NCBI RefSeq assembly: GCF_001577835.2
Contig: NC_029536.1
Span: 2,728,001-2,792,000, forward strand
Direction of reading: 5' to 3'
Length of the DNA stretch: 64,000 nucleotides
Source: Coturnix japonica
Lineage: Eukaryota; Chordata; Aves; Galliformes; Phasianidae
This document shows, in pieces, positions 33,240 to 44,999 of the stretch. Made by a program: the position numbers and the translations under genes. The number at the start of each line of letters is the position of its first letter. Position 1 is the stretch's first letter. A model generated the notes under the pieces. That model was not told the DNA's origin and searched no databases. It worked only from the letters and a program-made list of their open reading frames with translations.

Positions 33240-34490
33240 TAGATGGTTGTTGGGTCATTTCCCAATCCCACATGTTTCATCCTGCGTGTCTCCCCTCCTT
33301 TCTTCTTGCTGAAGTGTCACCAATGTCAGATGTTCTTGGGCCAGCTCCAGACTCAACACACAGCCAGATGCAAGGGAAGCAGCTTCATCTGCTCCAGGAG
33401 GAGGGCAGGCTTCTGGCTAAGGCTCCCAGAGGTGATGTTCCCCCAGCACTAGCATGCACAGCAGTCAAGTTGACAGCAGGAGAGCTGCTGTTCACTGCGG
33501 CCACTGCCTGGTAACCACTGTGTTCCAGAGAAAATAGAACATTCCATGGAGCCTCACAGAGGACTTTTGCCACGGGTCAGTGATAACCCTGAGCTGCACG
33601 AGCTCTGCAGCCAGGTTGCACACCTCTAACCTCCAGCAGAAATACTGCTCCTGGTCCCACCCTGCAGAGCAGCTTGCTCTCGGCACAGCTGCAGACTGCA
33701 GGTTCCTCTTCCTTGGGTTTGCTCTTGCCAACGCACAGAACATGCTGCTTCTTACATCAAAGCATAACAGTTGCTTTCCTGCTCTGTGCAAGGTGTACCA
33801 CGCTGCCGGCACTGCGTTATCATCCTACACAAGGAGGATGGTAACGCAGCCTTCTTACAGCAGCCCAAGGCTCAGTTAACCATTAACTACAACTCTTAGA
33901 GTTTATCAACACAATACAAAGTTCACAGATAAGCCCTGGCAGTCACAGTAACTGAAAGCAAAGCACATTATTGGTCCTACTGTCTTTAACACCCAGTTAA
34001 AGAAACACCAATCTTGAGCCAGATGCACTGCACGTGTCCAGCGGGCTGCAGCCTCCCCAGCTGGGCATCAGTTCCACAATCTACTCAGCACATTTCTTGT
34101 GTCCTTGATTATCTTTTTGCACCCATTATTAATATTTCTGGATAGATATTTTAAAGGGCAAAGAACACACGGTAGAAATAGCGAGGGCTCAGCAGGAATG
34201 AAGCCAGGCACTGCTTCCTATAGGTGTACTTGAAGGCTGCTTATGTAAATGTTCAGTGCTGTTGGCAGTAGGAAGTGATGCATGTGGCCATTTATTTGCA
34301 GGGCAGGGTGGACTAACTGGATGTCAGCTCATAAGCAAAGTTTAGAAACTGGCAAGACTCTAGAAATAGGAAGGGAACAGAGCCCTTCTGCTTCAGGGCA
34401 GGGGAACAGTCCCAAGACTTTGGCTATTCATCCTTTCCTTGACCTGTTGTAATACAATGACCCCCACAACATTGTTTGGTCAGATCTTTA
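33240..34490. other. Upstream region of SLC2A5
   Basis: No coding exon or RNA gene is recognised. The stretch is ordinary single-copy-looking DNA between the SLC2A5 promoter and a cluster of CR1 pieces. Confidence 0.5.
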
Positions 34491-34494
34491 TGAC

Positions 34495-34535
34495 CATAGA
34501 ATCATAGAATAACCCAAGTCGGAAGGGACTCACAA
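34495..34535 (-). mobile_element. Short CR1 3'-tail fragment
   Basis: Plus strand CATAGAATCATAGAATAACC followed by AAGTCGGAAGGGAC is the reverse complement of a CR1 3' end, so the fragment is in minus orientation. Only about 40 bases are clearly CR1. It sits just left of a larger plus-strand CR1 piece. Confidence 0.75.
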
Positions 34536-34739
34536 AAAACAAGTCAGAAATCTTCATATGGAAACTGACCTCATAAGACCCTTCTGTCATGGTTTTTAAA
34601 CTCCCTGAGCTTGAAGAAATAACCTTGACATAGATGGAAATCAAAAACAAGATGCATTTGCCATCAGAATTCCTTCATCAGAGCATAAATATTTGCTTAT
34701 GACGGCAGAATGTTTTGAGTACTTGCCAATCACAGCAAG

Positions 34740-35511
34740 AGCTGAGCAGCAATATCCCCTAAGGTGTCCATCAGCATCAAACCTGGGAGATGTCAATGCA
34801 TGATGCAGACTGAGGTCCCATGCTCTCACAGAAGGAAAGTACTGGCAAGGAAGCCTGTGGAGACCCAAACTGAGGCTCGACATGCATAAGTTAGGAAGGC
34901 TGCTGCCAAGGAAAATGAGAAGACTCAGACTGAGATCGCAAACCAAGATGCTGGTGTGCAGGTCTCTGGCTTTGCTGTGCTGGGTGAAGGAGGCAGCGAC
35001 TGTGTATGATGTGACCAGGTAAACTACTTACTCAGCCTTGTAGCTGACCTAAAGGAGGAGGTGGAGAGGCTGCGGATTCCAAGAGGGAGATTGATTCTTT
35101 GTACCAAACCCTATCAGCTGTTTAGTCAGAGGAAAAGGAGAATGAGGGGAGACCTTATCACTCTCTTCCAGTATCTGAAGGGTGCTTACAGTGAGAGCAT
35201 GGCAAGTCTCTTCTCATTGGCGACAAGTGACAGGACGAGGGGAAATGGCCTCAAGTTGATAAGTTTAGGTTGGATGTTACAAAACACTTCTTTACAGAAA
35301 GGGTAGTTAAACACTGGAATAGGCTTCAAAGGGAGGTGGTTGAGTCACCATCCCTGGATGTGTTTTTAAGAGCCATTTGGATGTGGTGCTCAGAGATAGG
35401 ATTTAGCAGAGGATTGTTAGAGTTAAGGTACTATGGTTAGGCTGTAGTTGGACTTGAAGATCTTTGAGGTCTTTTCCAACATGGGTAGTTCTATGATTTT
35501 ATGATGATTCT
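34740..35511 (+). mobile_element. CR1 LINE, internally deleted (ORF1 part joined to 3' end)
   Basis: Plus-oriented CR1. From about 34,750 to 35,110 it resembles CR1 ORF1, with repeated QTE motifs (ETQTE, KTQTE), GEGGSDC and LKEEVERLR followed in another frame by [12 protein letters not shown]. At about 35,125 it jumps straight to the end of ORF2 ([25 protein letters not shown]) and the 3' tail ending near 35,511 in TTCTATGATTTTATGATGAT. The reverse-transcriptase body between these parts is missing. Several frame breaks show it is old and inactive. Confidence 0.8.
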
Positions 35512-35519
35512 AAGGATGG

Positions 35520-37440
35520 GGAGCAAATCTTGAACTTTCACAGTAATTGCAGGGCAATAAATGTTGCCTCCAACTGCTCAGATCCTATCGGACTTGAGCA
35601 AAGAGCAGAGCAGAACCAGTGCCGAGAGAGCCAACTTCATAGGAATTTCACTATCACGTTTCTCTCAGCAAATCCCACACCAGTATGCAGGAACTTCTCA
35701 GACCCAGAATAACTGCTGCACTGAGGCAGACCCTACAACATCCTGCTATCCCTGGCAAAGGGGGGGGTAAATATAATTAAAAGATGAGGCTTACCTTCCA
35801 GGAGAGTCAATCTGCTGACAACACATGCAGTTAAAAGCAGCAGCAGCGAGCCATGGAAAAGCTGCCATTAGGCTGGGAGCTGCAGTGCCTGGGGTAAGGA
35901 GTCTCATTAGGAGGCACCCAACAGCACAGTCTCTCCATGAGTGACATGGACATCTCTCACTCGCAGTTAGGGAAGGAACTGTATGTATAGAAGGGGTAAG
36001 ACAACACCACACGTAGCCTCGAGCTACAAGTGGGGCCTCAAAGTGAGACCATAATTTAGCAAACAAGTTACTTACCTGCAAACATGTCACGTACAGATAC
36101 TGCTTTATTAGCTGTGTAGTGGCTTCTGGACAGGTAAGCAAGTTGGAGACGTGGCAGTCTGAATATCTATCAACAGCAAAAGCAGAACTCACCGGATTCG
36201 GCTCCACTCCTCCAGTCCATAGCAGGCACACATCACACTCCCACACCTCCAGCTCTTTCCATCTTTAGATCTTCAAAGCCTGAACTTCTAGGACCCCCAA
36301 AAGAGCTGGTGGAAGCCAGCACACAGCTCCTGCCCTTCATTCTAACACCAAGGCCAGGTCTGTGCATTGGAGGAGCTGAGCAGAGGAGCTCCACGGGGCA
36401 AAGTCACAGCATTATTTAGGATAGATTAACTAAAAGACAACCCTTGAAGTGAATGCTAACATTTTTTTCAGAGGCTCGTAATGCAGTCACAAGGCAGAGT
36501 GTTGTCAGCAAGTCCCCCTAACAGAGCAGCCGAAATACTGCAAGGAGCCATCCATCACTTCCAACACTGCAGAACAAACAAGCTTCCCTCTGCTTGCTCT
36601 CTGCAGCATCTGAACTCATTTCCTCGCCAGCCCTGCAGCAGGCCTCTGGCAGAGAATGTTTCTGGATCAAGAAGTTAAATTTGGAGTACAATTCTAAGCC
36701 ACAGAAAATCAAATACCTCAGATGGGAAGCATTGTGCAACCCTAGAAACAGACACAGTTGCTCAATCAGTTGTAAAAATAGCCATAGGCCTGCAGCACTG
36801 CATGCACTGGGGCTCAGCTCCTCACAGCCCTGTGAGATGGATGAAGTTTTAAGCCAAGAAAAGCTCTGTCACTGCTTGGAATGAATGCAACTTACACAGC
36901 ACTGCTCAGCTGACAGCCTGCCCCATTTTCCCCCTAAACATCTGAACTTTCTCTATTTGGACGAGGCCTGGGAAAGCTCCAGCTCTCACCAGCATTACTC
37001 CCACATACTTTACAGCATGGCCTCACATGGAGGGAATTCAATTTGTATTTTAATGATTAGATAACGTTTGTAATCTCCCATAGCTGAAGAGACACAGCCC
37101 ATAAGGTCAACAGCGTGTACGGAAAGCAAGACCCACACGCTTGGATCTTATCACAGTTCACAGCATTGGCCAGTGGGAATCAAACATTGTAACGCAGAGT
37201 GGTGAACAGGTTACTCAAACTGATAAAAGATCGGAAAGGTTTTGTATGCTATGCACACAAGAGAGATATGAAGAGACATTCGTCTACACAGACACAAGAG
37301 ATTTGTCCTCCAGAACAACCTTTAAGGTGCACACAATAAATCTGAAGGAAGATCTTGGAACAGTTTCTCATCCACGTTCTGCATGGCTCTGAGAGGCCCA
37401 TCACAACACGCCTGAACAACACCTTGATAAAGAAACAAAA
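35520..37440. other. Region between CR1 cluster and GPR157 3' end
   Basis: No coding exon, RNA gene or further repeat could be recognised. Open frames are short and without family resemblance. Confidence 0.5.
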
Positions 37441-37441
37441 C

Positions 37442-37447
37442 TTTATT
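37442..37447 (-). terminator. GPR157: GPR157 poly(A) signal
   Basis: AATAAA on the minus strand about 1.17 kb past the GPR157 stop codon. It implies a 3' UTR of about 1.2 kb. It is the best canonical hexamer found in the interval; earlier variant signals were not excluded. Confidence 0.45.
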
Positions 37448-38615
37448 TTGTAGATGTTGGAGAAAATACCTTAAAAAAAAAAAACAACCAAAAAACCCCA
37501 CAAGCCAGGAATTGTCAATAGGGTCAAACAGCACCTTCAAACAGCAAACAAACCAACCCTCCCCAGCTCTGAGCCAGCAGCCACATGGCAAGAACAGAGC
37601 ACAGCCCTGCACGGTGCAGCCACCAGATGCATCCTCCCTGCTGCGGGCTGGGACACCCAGAGTTCAGACATCCCCATGCAGCCAACACAAACCTTGGGAA
37701 CAACCCGTGACCATTGAGAAAGAGGAATAAAGCATGAAGAGGAACCATCCATCTCCACCACAAAACCATCGTCTGCACACTGTTGTCTGTGTTCAAGTGA
37801 AGAGTGTGAGCCAGGTCAGAGCTTTCCCAGCAGAGCTCACAAGTGAGGACTGGAACCCACACCCAGGTCAGTCCTATTCAGCAGCAACTAAAGTTTCCCT
37901 ACACCCACATTTGTTCACCCCAGAACTCACAACACATTTGCCCTGTCAGAAGGAAAAGCCAAACTCCAAACAACTTAAGATGTACGGTGGAAGGGAGAGG
38001 AGAAGGAGGGAAGAAAACCAGGAAGCTGGAGTGAGCCACACAGTGTCTTCCAGAGGATCCCGAGCAAAGTCCAAGACTGCAGCAGCAGGGATCTGAACCC
38101 ACACGAGTGGGACATCATCACTGTACTCTGCTGTTCCAGCGATGCTTTTCCCCAGGCTTTAGCTCCCCCTGTGGGGCTCAGGGATGATCCCACACCTACA
38201 TGAAATGAAGAATAGTTACAACCCAGCACTTCCCCTGAGCCAGAATAGGCTGGAACGAGGGGCATCCCCTGCAGCAGCTGGAAACAGGTATGGAGGATCC
38301 ATTCCTAAAGCTCAGCCAGGTACCCCAAGCTCAGCCACCTTCACAACTAGCTCAGAACAGAACTGCTCCAGTCCTGGTTTTGATGGCAGGAAGGGATTGC
38401 ATTACCACATGATGAACACTCGGGGCACTAAATACATCCAAACCATACAGTAGAGAAGAGGTGAATGCACAGCATTCAAGAGCTGCTCCACAGGGGAACC
38501 CTTTTTCTCCCTCTGTCAACTGCTGTTTCCCAACCCTTGCATTGGACTGTGAGGCAGTGAACAGGCAGGTTACCCAGAAGGATGGAATCAGCGTTGAGAT
38601 ACAGGCAGCCAAGTC

Positions 38616-41600
38616 TCAGGTGCTGGACAGCAGGGGCTTCGTCCGCTCGGGGTCTGGCACGTCCAGGCTCTCAGCAGGGTCTGGGTGCTGCCGGCTGCTG
38701 CTTGAGCTTCGCCAAGGCCAACCCATGTCATCATGGTGACAACAGCAAATGGAGGACAGCAGCCGAGCCCGGACCACACGCGTACAGAGGACAAACATGA
38801 TACAGTTGGCACCTCCTTGAAACGTGTTTCCAATTCCCTGCAAGGGCAAGAAAGGAATTAAGCAGTGCTGCTCCTACTGGCACTTCCAAGAGAAGAGCAC
38901 TTCCAAGTACTGCTGGGCAGACCAGCTGCAGTACTGTGAGTCAGCAACTGCCACCTACAAGAGGAAAACACCACAGAAAATACTGCCTTGCATCCAAAAG
39001 CAGCCCTGACTGGACAGGTATCCAGTGCTGCTGCTCTAAATCTGCTTCCCTTCCCCTACCAGCAGCCACACCGCTTGCATGTACTCCCAGTGCCCACTAG
39101 ATGATGCTAGAACAGCACTGCTGAGCATCCCAGAGCAGATGCCAGCATCCTGGCACAAAGCGTGGCATTAAGAGCAACGGGGCTTTATCCCCCTCCCACA
39201 CTTTCCTTCTAATGAATTGTCTCGACAACACTCACATGCAGGACAACCAGGACTGAATTCTGCACTGCGGGGGAGTTGCAGAGCGTCAGAATGAAGCGCA
39301 CAGTGCTCCAGATGCGGAGGATGATGAAGATGACAGGGATGAGAATCAACTTCTTGTCTGCTGTGGAAGTCCATGGCTGAAGAGCAGGTGCTCTTGAGAG
39401 GATGGGACGATACTCTGAGAGAGCTGCACGCTTTTGAGGAGATGGAAGAGAGACACAACAGTGAACAAAAAGCCAGAAAGCCCCTTTTGTGCATAATGTA
39501 TGTCACCCCCATAGCAGCACTGCCACCATTTCTCAGGTTGTGCCAGAACTACCCCTACAAAACCCATTGATTGAGCCTTAAGAGCATGCACTCCTCTTAG
39601 GAAAAGGCTTCTCCAGTCCAGAATGCTCTCTGTGCAGCTGCTTTGAGCACTGAGGGTGGCTCTCAGTGCTGCTGCCCACCAGGGTCAGAGGGGAGTGCGA
39701 AAAGCAGAGCATGTCCCTGGCAGAGCAGGAGGGTGAGCCTGGCTGGCAAGGATCAGCTTTCCAGACAGTCACGTTGCTGTCTTTGACAGCTGCTGGAACA
39801 TTGAGTCCTGTCTGCTTTGTGTCTGGTGGGGGTGACAGGCACGAGTAAACCTGCCCCAGCTCCCCTGGGAAGGTTCAGGACTGTTAGAGCTCCTCAGGGG
39901 GATCCTACCCTGTGTTTATCCACTACTATCACTGCTATGGCTTCACCACAGCAAGAAGGTGTGCGCTGGCAACATTCTTCAGCACATTATCTGATTTCAA
40001 TGGTTAGGTAAGGCCAGGGGCTTGGTACAAGTGGAACCGTATGGATGACTGATTAGAGTTTTGTCCCTCACACAATTCCAATTCCTATTGCAGGGTTCAC
40101 ATTTCATTCCACAACCCCTCAGGTTTTCAAGAGCCTTTCACATTCTTCTGGAGCAAAGCCACTGTATAACGATGCTATAGGCTGCTGAATCAGCGGTGGA
40201 TATATTTCAGCAGCGTATGAAGAAATTCCTGTCTATAGAGCTGCTAAAACACAGCAAAAAGTTCAGAGCACCGGAGGATACAATCATATAATAAGTCTGT
40301 AAGCTGAGCTGCACACAGCAAAGCACTCACCGCCTTATTGATGTGCCTCTTGATCAGGATATAGAGCACGGGCAAAGTCACATAGGCCAGTATCTCCCAG
40401 ACTTTCCCCGTCAGCAGCATCCACAGCACTCGATCCTCTGCATCCAAGTTGACCCAGCACCAGCCCACGGAAACATTGGAGGCATCGTAGCCAATCTTTT
40501 TCAGAGCCACAGCCACAATCGTAATGGCAAGGGGGACTCCCCAGCTGTGGAAAGAACAAGCAGCAAGGTCAGTCCCCATAAACCTTAGGAGAATCACAGC
40601 ACCAACACACCTGCATCAGGCCTAGAGTGACAGCGACAAGCAAGTATTTGACAGCACATCGATGCGGAGCGTGAGCCCATGCAGTCCCATTTCAAATTCA
40701 ACCTAGGTTCTCAACCCCAGAGGACACACAAAGGAAAGAAATACAACAATGTTCCATAATGAGGACCAGAACCTGGCCTGTGCCACAAGCAGTCAGGGCG
40801 CAGCAAGGCAAGAGAAATCCCATCCACTCCTCCCATCCATTTCTGGGGAGGCCCAAGGTTCAGCAAGCCAAAGCACAGTGCAATATGACCATCCTGCAGG
40901 AGCCAGCTGGCCCATTCACAGCTCTCAAAACATAAGCAGTCAAATCCTACTTTGGTTCCTAAGTGATGCTTGGCACAGGTGACAAAAATCTACAGTTCTA
41001 TTATGTCATTTCTGCAATATTTGTTTTGTCACCGTTGGTGATAATAGTTGTGTATTGATTATTTTGTTTGCTTTAACGGGGGCACAGTCGATACTTTGAG
41101 AGCAAAGCAGTAGTTTCTGAAGGACAAAGGGAGAATTACTTGTCAGGAAAGCACTGGTGGTAACAGGATTTGAAGTAATCAAGCCGAGAGGAGCTAGTTT
41201 CACATTATTCGGAGCTGTTTTGTCTTAAGCTTCTTTCCTGACAGCAGATGATAATATAGGGAAGCATTTAGCAGAACAGTAACTGTGTTGATGTGCATGG
41301 TTAATTCACTCAGCATCTCAGGCTGCCCACAAGAAGCCATTAGCAAACACTGAAAGATTCCCCCAAAGCCAAATGTAAAACACCCAAGCCCTTTCCCAGC
41401 TGCTGTATATACCCAGGACTTTACATGTCCTGCCCCATTACAGCTCACATCACTTTGTGGCTGTAACACTGGCTTGCTCTCAGCTTAGCACACCTCCTGC
41501 CCTTCCCATATTCACCCTCCCAAAAAGCTTTTGCAGAGGCTTATGAGGCACAGAGCATAGATTGGGCTTCCAGCATGATCTTCCCAGTCTCTCCAGATGC

Positions 41601-44600
41601 ATGAAGGAAAAAAGAAATGTATTAAGAAACTAATTTGCTTAAATAATCACCTTTACAGAGACCTGAAACTGAAAGAGAATGATACAGGAAGATAAAATGG
41701 GGTCAAGTTACTGGGTATAAATACAAAAGAGAGCAGTGTGAGGATATATAGACACATTAAGAGGCTACAGGATGGAGCAGCAGACAGCCAGTGAGGGTCT
41801 GGAAAGAAAAAGAAATCAGGTATCCAACCAGCATAAGGAAAAATGGGGAAGAGAACTGCCATACAACAGGAGCGTGATTTGAGCTTCCATTATCACTGCA
41901 GCAGCATATTGGGATCAGGAGGCGATCACAAGTACAAGGGACAACAAACTGAAAGGGAAGTTAGAAGGACTCTAGAGAGAAAGCAGGCATTTCAAGGAAC
42001 TTCTTTATCTCCAGCTTATTTGGAAATGATTTAACAAAGTGGAAAGGAGAACAGACTCATGATTAGGTTTTTCTTAAGAAACCCTACTGGAAAATACCAG
42101 TGCTTCATAGTGATCTAAAAGAACCAGATCTGTATACAATATACACACCCAAAGCGTGCTTGAAGACTGGAATTAAAAGGATCCAAAAGAGCACAAAGTA
42201 GCAGAAATTCTGCTTCAGACCTCTAAGGGTAATTATGTAGGCTGGGCCTTAGATCTGAATGCCATCAATGTATCAATGATAAAAGGGAAAGCAGGCTGCA
42301 ATTCCATCCCCAAGGCAGAAACAGCAGCACCTATTTCCCTCATACGACACCCCACAATCTATTAATACAAATACATACAATGCAGCATATCCTTCCAGAT
42401 TAACAACTACTGCATTCATGCAAGTTAAGGCAAGAACCCTTACATTGCAGCTGCTCACGGCTCAAGCCCTGCTGGTTTTCTTGTCCTCAGCATGCCTGGG
42501 GTCAGATTGCTCAACACCACATTTTGATTTACTCTGGACAGGTGCTTTTTCTTTTCTCCCCCACCATTGGCTCTTGCGAGCAGGGAAGATTTGCCGCTGT
42601 CAGCCTGCACAGGTCAGATCCTACAGCAACATGCAGGCACTTCCCGCAGGGGAGCAGAGCTTTTGTTCTCTAAGAGAGAAAAGTCAGCTTCCAGAGCCCC
42701 ATCACAAAGCATAAGCATTTCAGAGGTCAACAGCAATGGCTATCAGAGACGAAGCCTATCAGAGACGAAGCCAGCAGCAGTCCCAAGGTGTGATCTGCTC
42801 CACTCCTCACACTCAGCTTGGATCAGGTGCTCACAGCAAAGAAACCATGACCCAACCAAGTGATGCTTTGAGATTCAGGAACTCAGAACAAACAAGGCTG
42901 TCCAGAAACCGACCTTCTGGATCCCACAGTTTACACCCTTACAAGTCCTACAGGTATTTTCAAAGCAAACTGCAAACTTGTTTTCAAAGCTCATCTGAGA
43001 TCAGCACAGATTTAAAACCAAAGCGAAGCCTGCAGTCGCCCTGTGCATCTCCAGGAGAGGTGAATGCAGTACCATGACTCAACTCAGCAAGGAACAAACC
43101 TGTTGATCAGGTTTCATCCTAGCAACGTGCTCATTTCCCTACAAAAATTCCAGGTATTGACTTCCAACAGATGTTTAGCCGGCTCTGCCCAGCAATAAGA
43201 GCAAAGTGTCTGGTTATGTTCAATGTTTGACACATACTCATTGCTACAAACACTCACTGGCAAGGACTGGGAAGCTCACATCCAACAGAATCCTGTCCTG
43301 CCTCCCATCCCTTCCAGGCCTGTATCTCAGCACAACTCTTTACACAGTGGTTGCTGTGTGACTGCACAGGCAACCTGCAAAGTGAGCTGCAGATCCTGAC
43401 TGTGCAGCACAACAAGATTTTCCAGCCGTAACCACAGGATGCAGCCAGGAGGAACCTGAAGCATTGGAACATGTGGGGACAGCCCCCATCACACACCATG
43501 CCCAGAGTTTGTGTATACAGACAAGTTCTCAGGTAGTGATGGAAATGCAGGGAAGCAGAAGGAGGATGTGTCAGGAAGCGATGGGAAGAGAACAGGTCCA
43601 TGATGGTCTGCTCTGCTTTTCATACATCATAAGGCAGGAAGATGCTCCAAACATCAGCTCTGGGCAGAATGTGAGTTACTTATGAAGTTGAAAAGAAAAC
43701 GTGACATTCATTGAGAGGGCAGACCAAAGAAAACATACTGCTTTCCTTAAGCTGATGCTTTTTTCTTTTCCTTTAAACCCAATCATTCCTCACACAACAT
43801 AGTGCAAAAGCCTGGCAGCACCGAGCACTGAGGGATCACTGTTTTGCTCAGCGCAGAGGTAGCACATGATTACCCAAGCTTAAATTGCATAATGAAGGCT
43901 TTTACTAAACACGATGTGGAAAATCAGCTCAATGAACAGCAGCAACCAAGACACCAAGCTCCACTGTGGGCTGCTTTGTGGGCTTTCAATCAAAGGTGCC
44001 AAAACAACCTTCCATGCTTCCATCCATCACAGTGTGGATGGTGCTCTCCCAGTAGTGCTGGGGTCACTAAGGGATGGGGGGACAGACAAACAGGCTGCCC
44101 ATGTGGGAAATCTGGTTAACGGAGCTCAAACAGAGCAGAGATTGCAAATCAGTTTGGGCTGTGATTGCTGGGATGTGAGAGCAGGCTGCGGGGGGAAGAA
44201 GCCAGTTTTGAGTCGCTGTCACACTTAGTATGACTTTGAGCAAACTGTTTGAACATCTTCACAACTTCCCTTGGATGTGGTAGTGGGGAATAAGCAGGGT
44301 GGGTTAGTTGGGAAGCAGCAAACCCCATATTCCAAAGGAAAGTCGAGGAAGGCACCGTATCCCTATAAGGAGTGAGCAGGGGCCCGCAGGACCCACAGCA
44401 CCCACCTCACGACATGGAAGCAGCAGAGCAAGCCCGAGCCGGTGGGCGAGCCCCTCACAATGGTGAGATAGAGGTAGAGGGCAACGGCCATGGTCCAGAA
44501 GAACGAGCTGGTGTTGGAGAAGGTGGACAGGGCGCCCTGCAGCACGCAGTCCCACGATGTCCCGTCGAAGTCCTTCAGCACCCCGTAGAAATAAGAGAGG

Positions 44601-44782
44601 GCGGACAGGAGATCGGCCAGGGAGAGGTAGAGCAGGAGCTCCCGGGGACGGGTCCGAAGCTCCGGCCACAAAGCGTGGGTGCCCACCAGGAGCCCGGAGC
44701 CCAGCGAGGACAACACGCACGAAGTCAGCACCGCCGCCCGCTCCGCCGCGTACAGCTGCGTGGGGGGCAGCGGCTGCGGCAT
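38616..44782 (-). CDS. GPR157: Orphan G-protein-coupled receptor GPR157, 4 exons
   Basis: A seven-pass orphan receptor of the class B/cAMP-like group. The mammalian protein is reported to signal through Gq at the primary cilium of neural progenitors. Exons (minus): 44782-44406, 40544-40331, 39430-39236, 38837-38616. They total 1,008 nt and 335 residues, the same length as I recall for human. The start chosen is ATG at 44782, giving MPQPLPPTQLYAAERA, which aligns with the human N-terminus. Membrane segments include GSGLLVGTHALW, LLLYLSLADLLSALSYFYGV, TSSFFWTMAVALYLYL, WGVPLAITIVAVAL, LAYVTLPVLYILI, LILIPVIFIILRIW and VLVVLHGIGNTFQGGANCIM. Conserved extracellular cysteines lie at WDCVLQG and VGWCW. 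The exon 3 acceptor is CAAAAG, giving RAALSEYRPIL. The tail ends ERTKPLLSST. Intron 1 is 3.9 kb. Confidence 0.94.
40560..44400 (-). other. GPR157: GPR157 intron 1
   Basis: A 3.86-kb intron. It contains a perfect 16-bp tandem duplication (42740-42771), but no recognisable exon, RNA gene or transposon. Confidence 0.7.
42740..42771. repeat. 16-bp tandem duplication
   Basis: Two perfect adjacent copies of CTATCAGAGACGAAGC inside GPR157 intron 1. Confidence 0.9.
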
Positions 44783-44950
44783 GCCGGGCACCGAGCCGGG
44801 TAATGCGGGGCGGCGTGCGGGGAAAGAAAAGGGAGGAGGGCAGCGGGGAGGGATGGAGGAGGGACGGAGGGAGGCCGGCAGAGACGGAGCAACCCGCCCC
44901 GCCCCCGGGAAGCCCGCAGCCGGCTCGTTGCCTTAAATACAAGGCACAGC
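44480..44950 (-). promoter_or_regulatory. GPR157: GPR157 CpG-rich promoter and first exon
   Basis: GC- and CpG-rich block covering the first coding exon and its upstream flank. On the minus strand a TATTTAA element (44933-44939) lies about 150 bp before the ATG. A GC box (CCCCGCCCCC on plus, near 44897-44906) lies on its downstream side. Transcription would start near 44,900. Confidence 0.55.
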
Positions 44951-44999
44951 GGGACTGCCTGCTGCACCGGACGGCAGGAGGTTCGGAGATACATCCACC

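Noticed and set aside
44304-44942. Long minus- and plus-strand frames over the GPR157 first exon
   Set aside because: They are GC-driven shadows of the real GPR157 exon in other frames.
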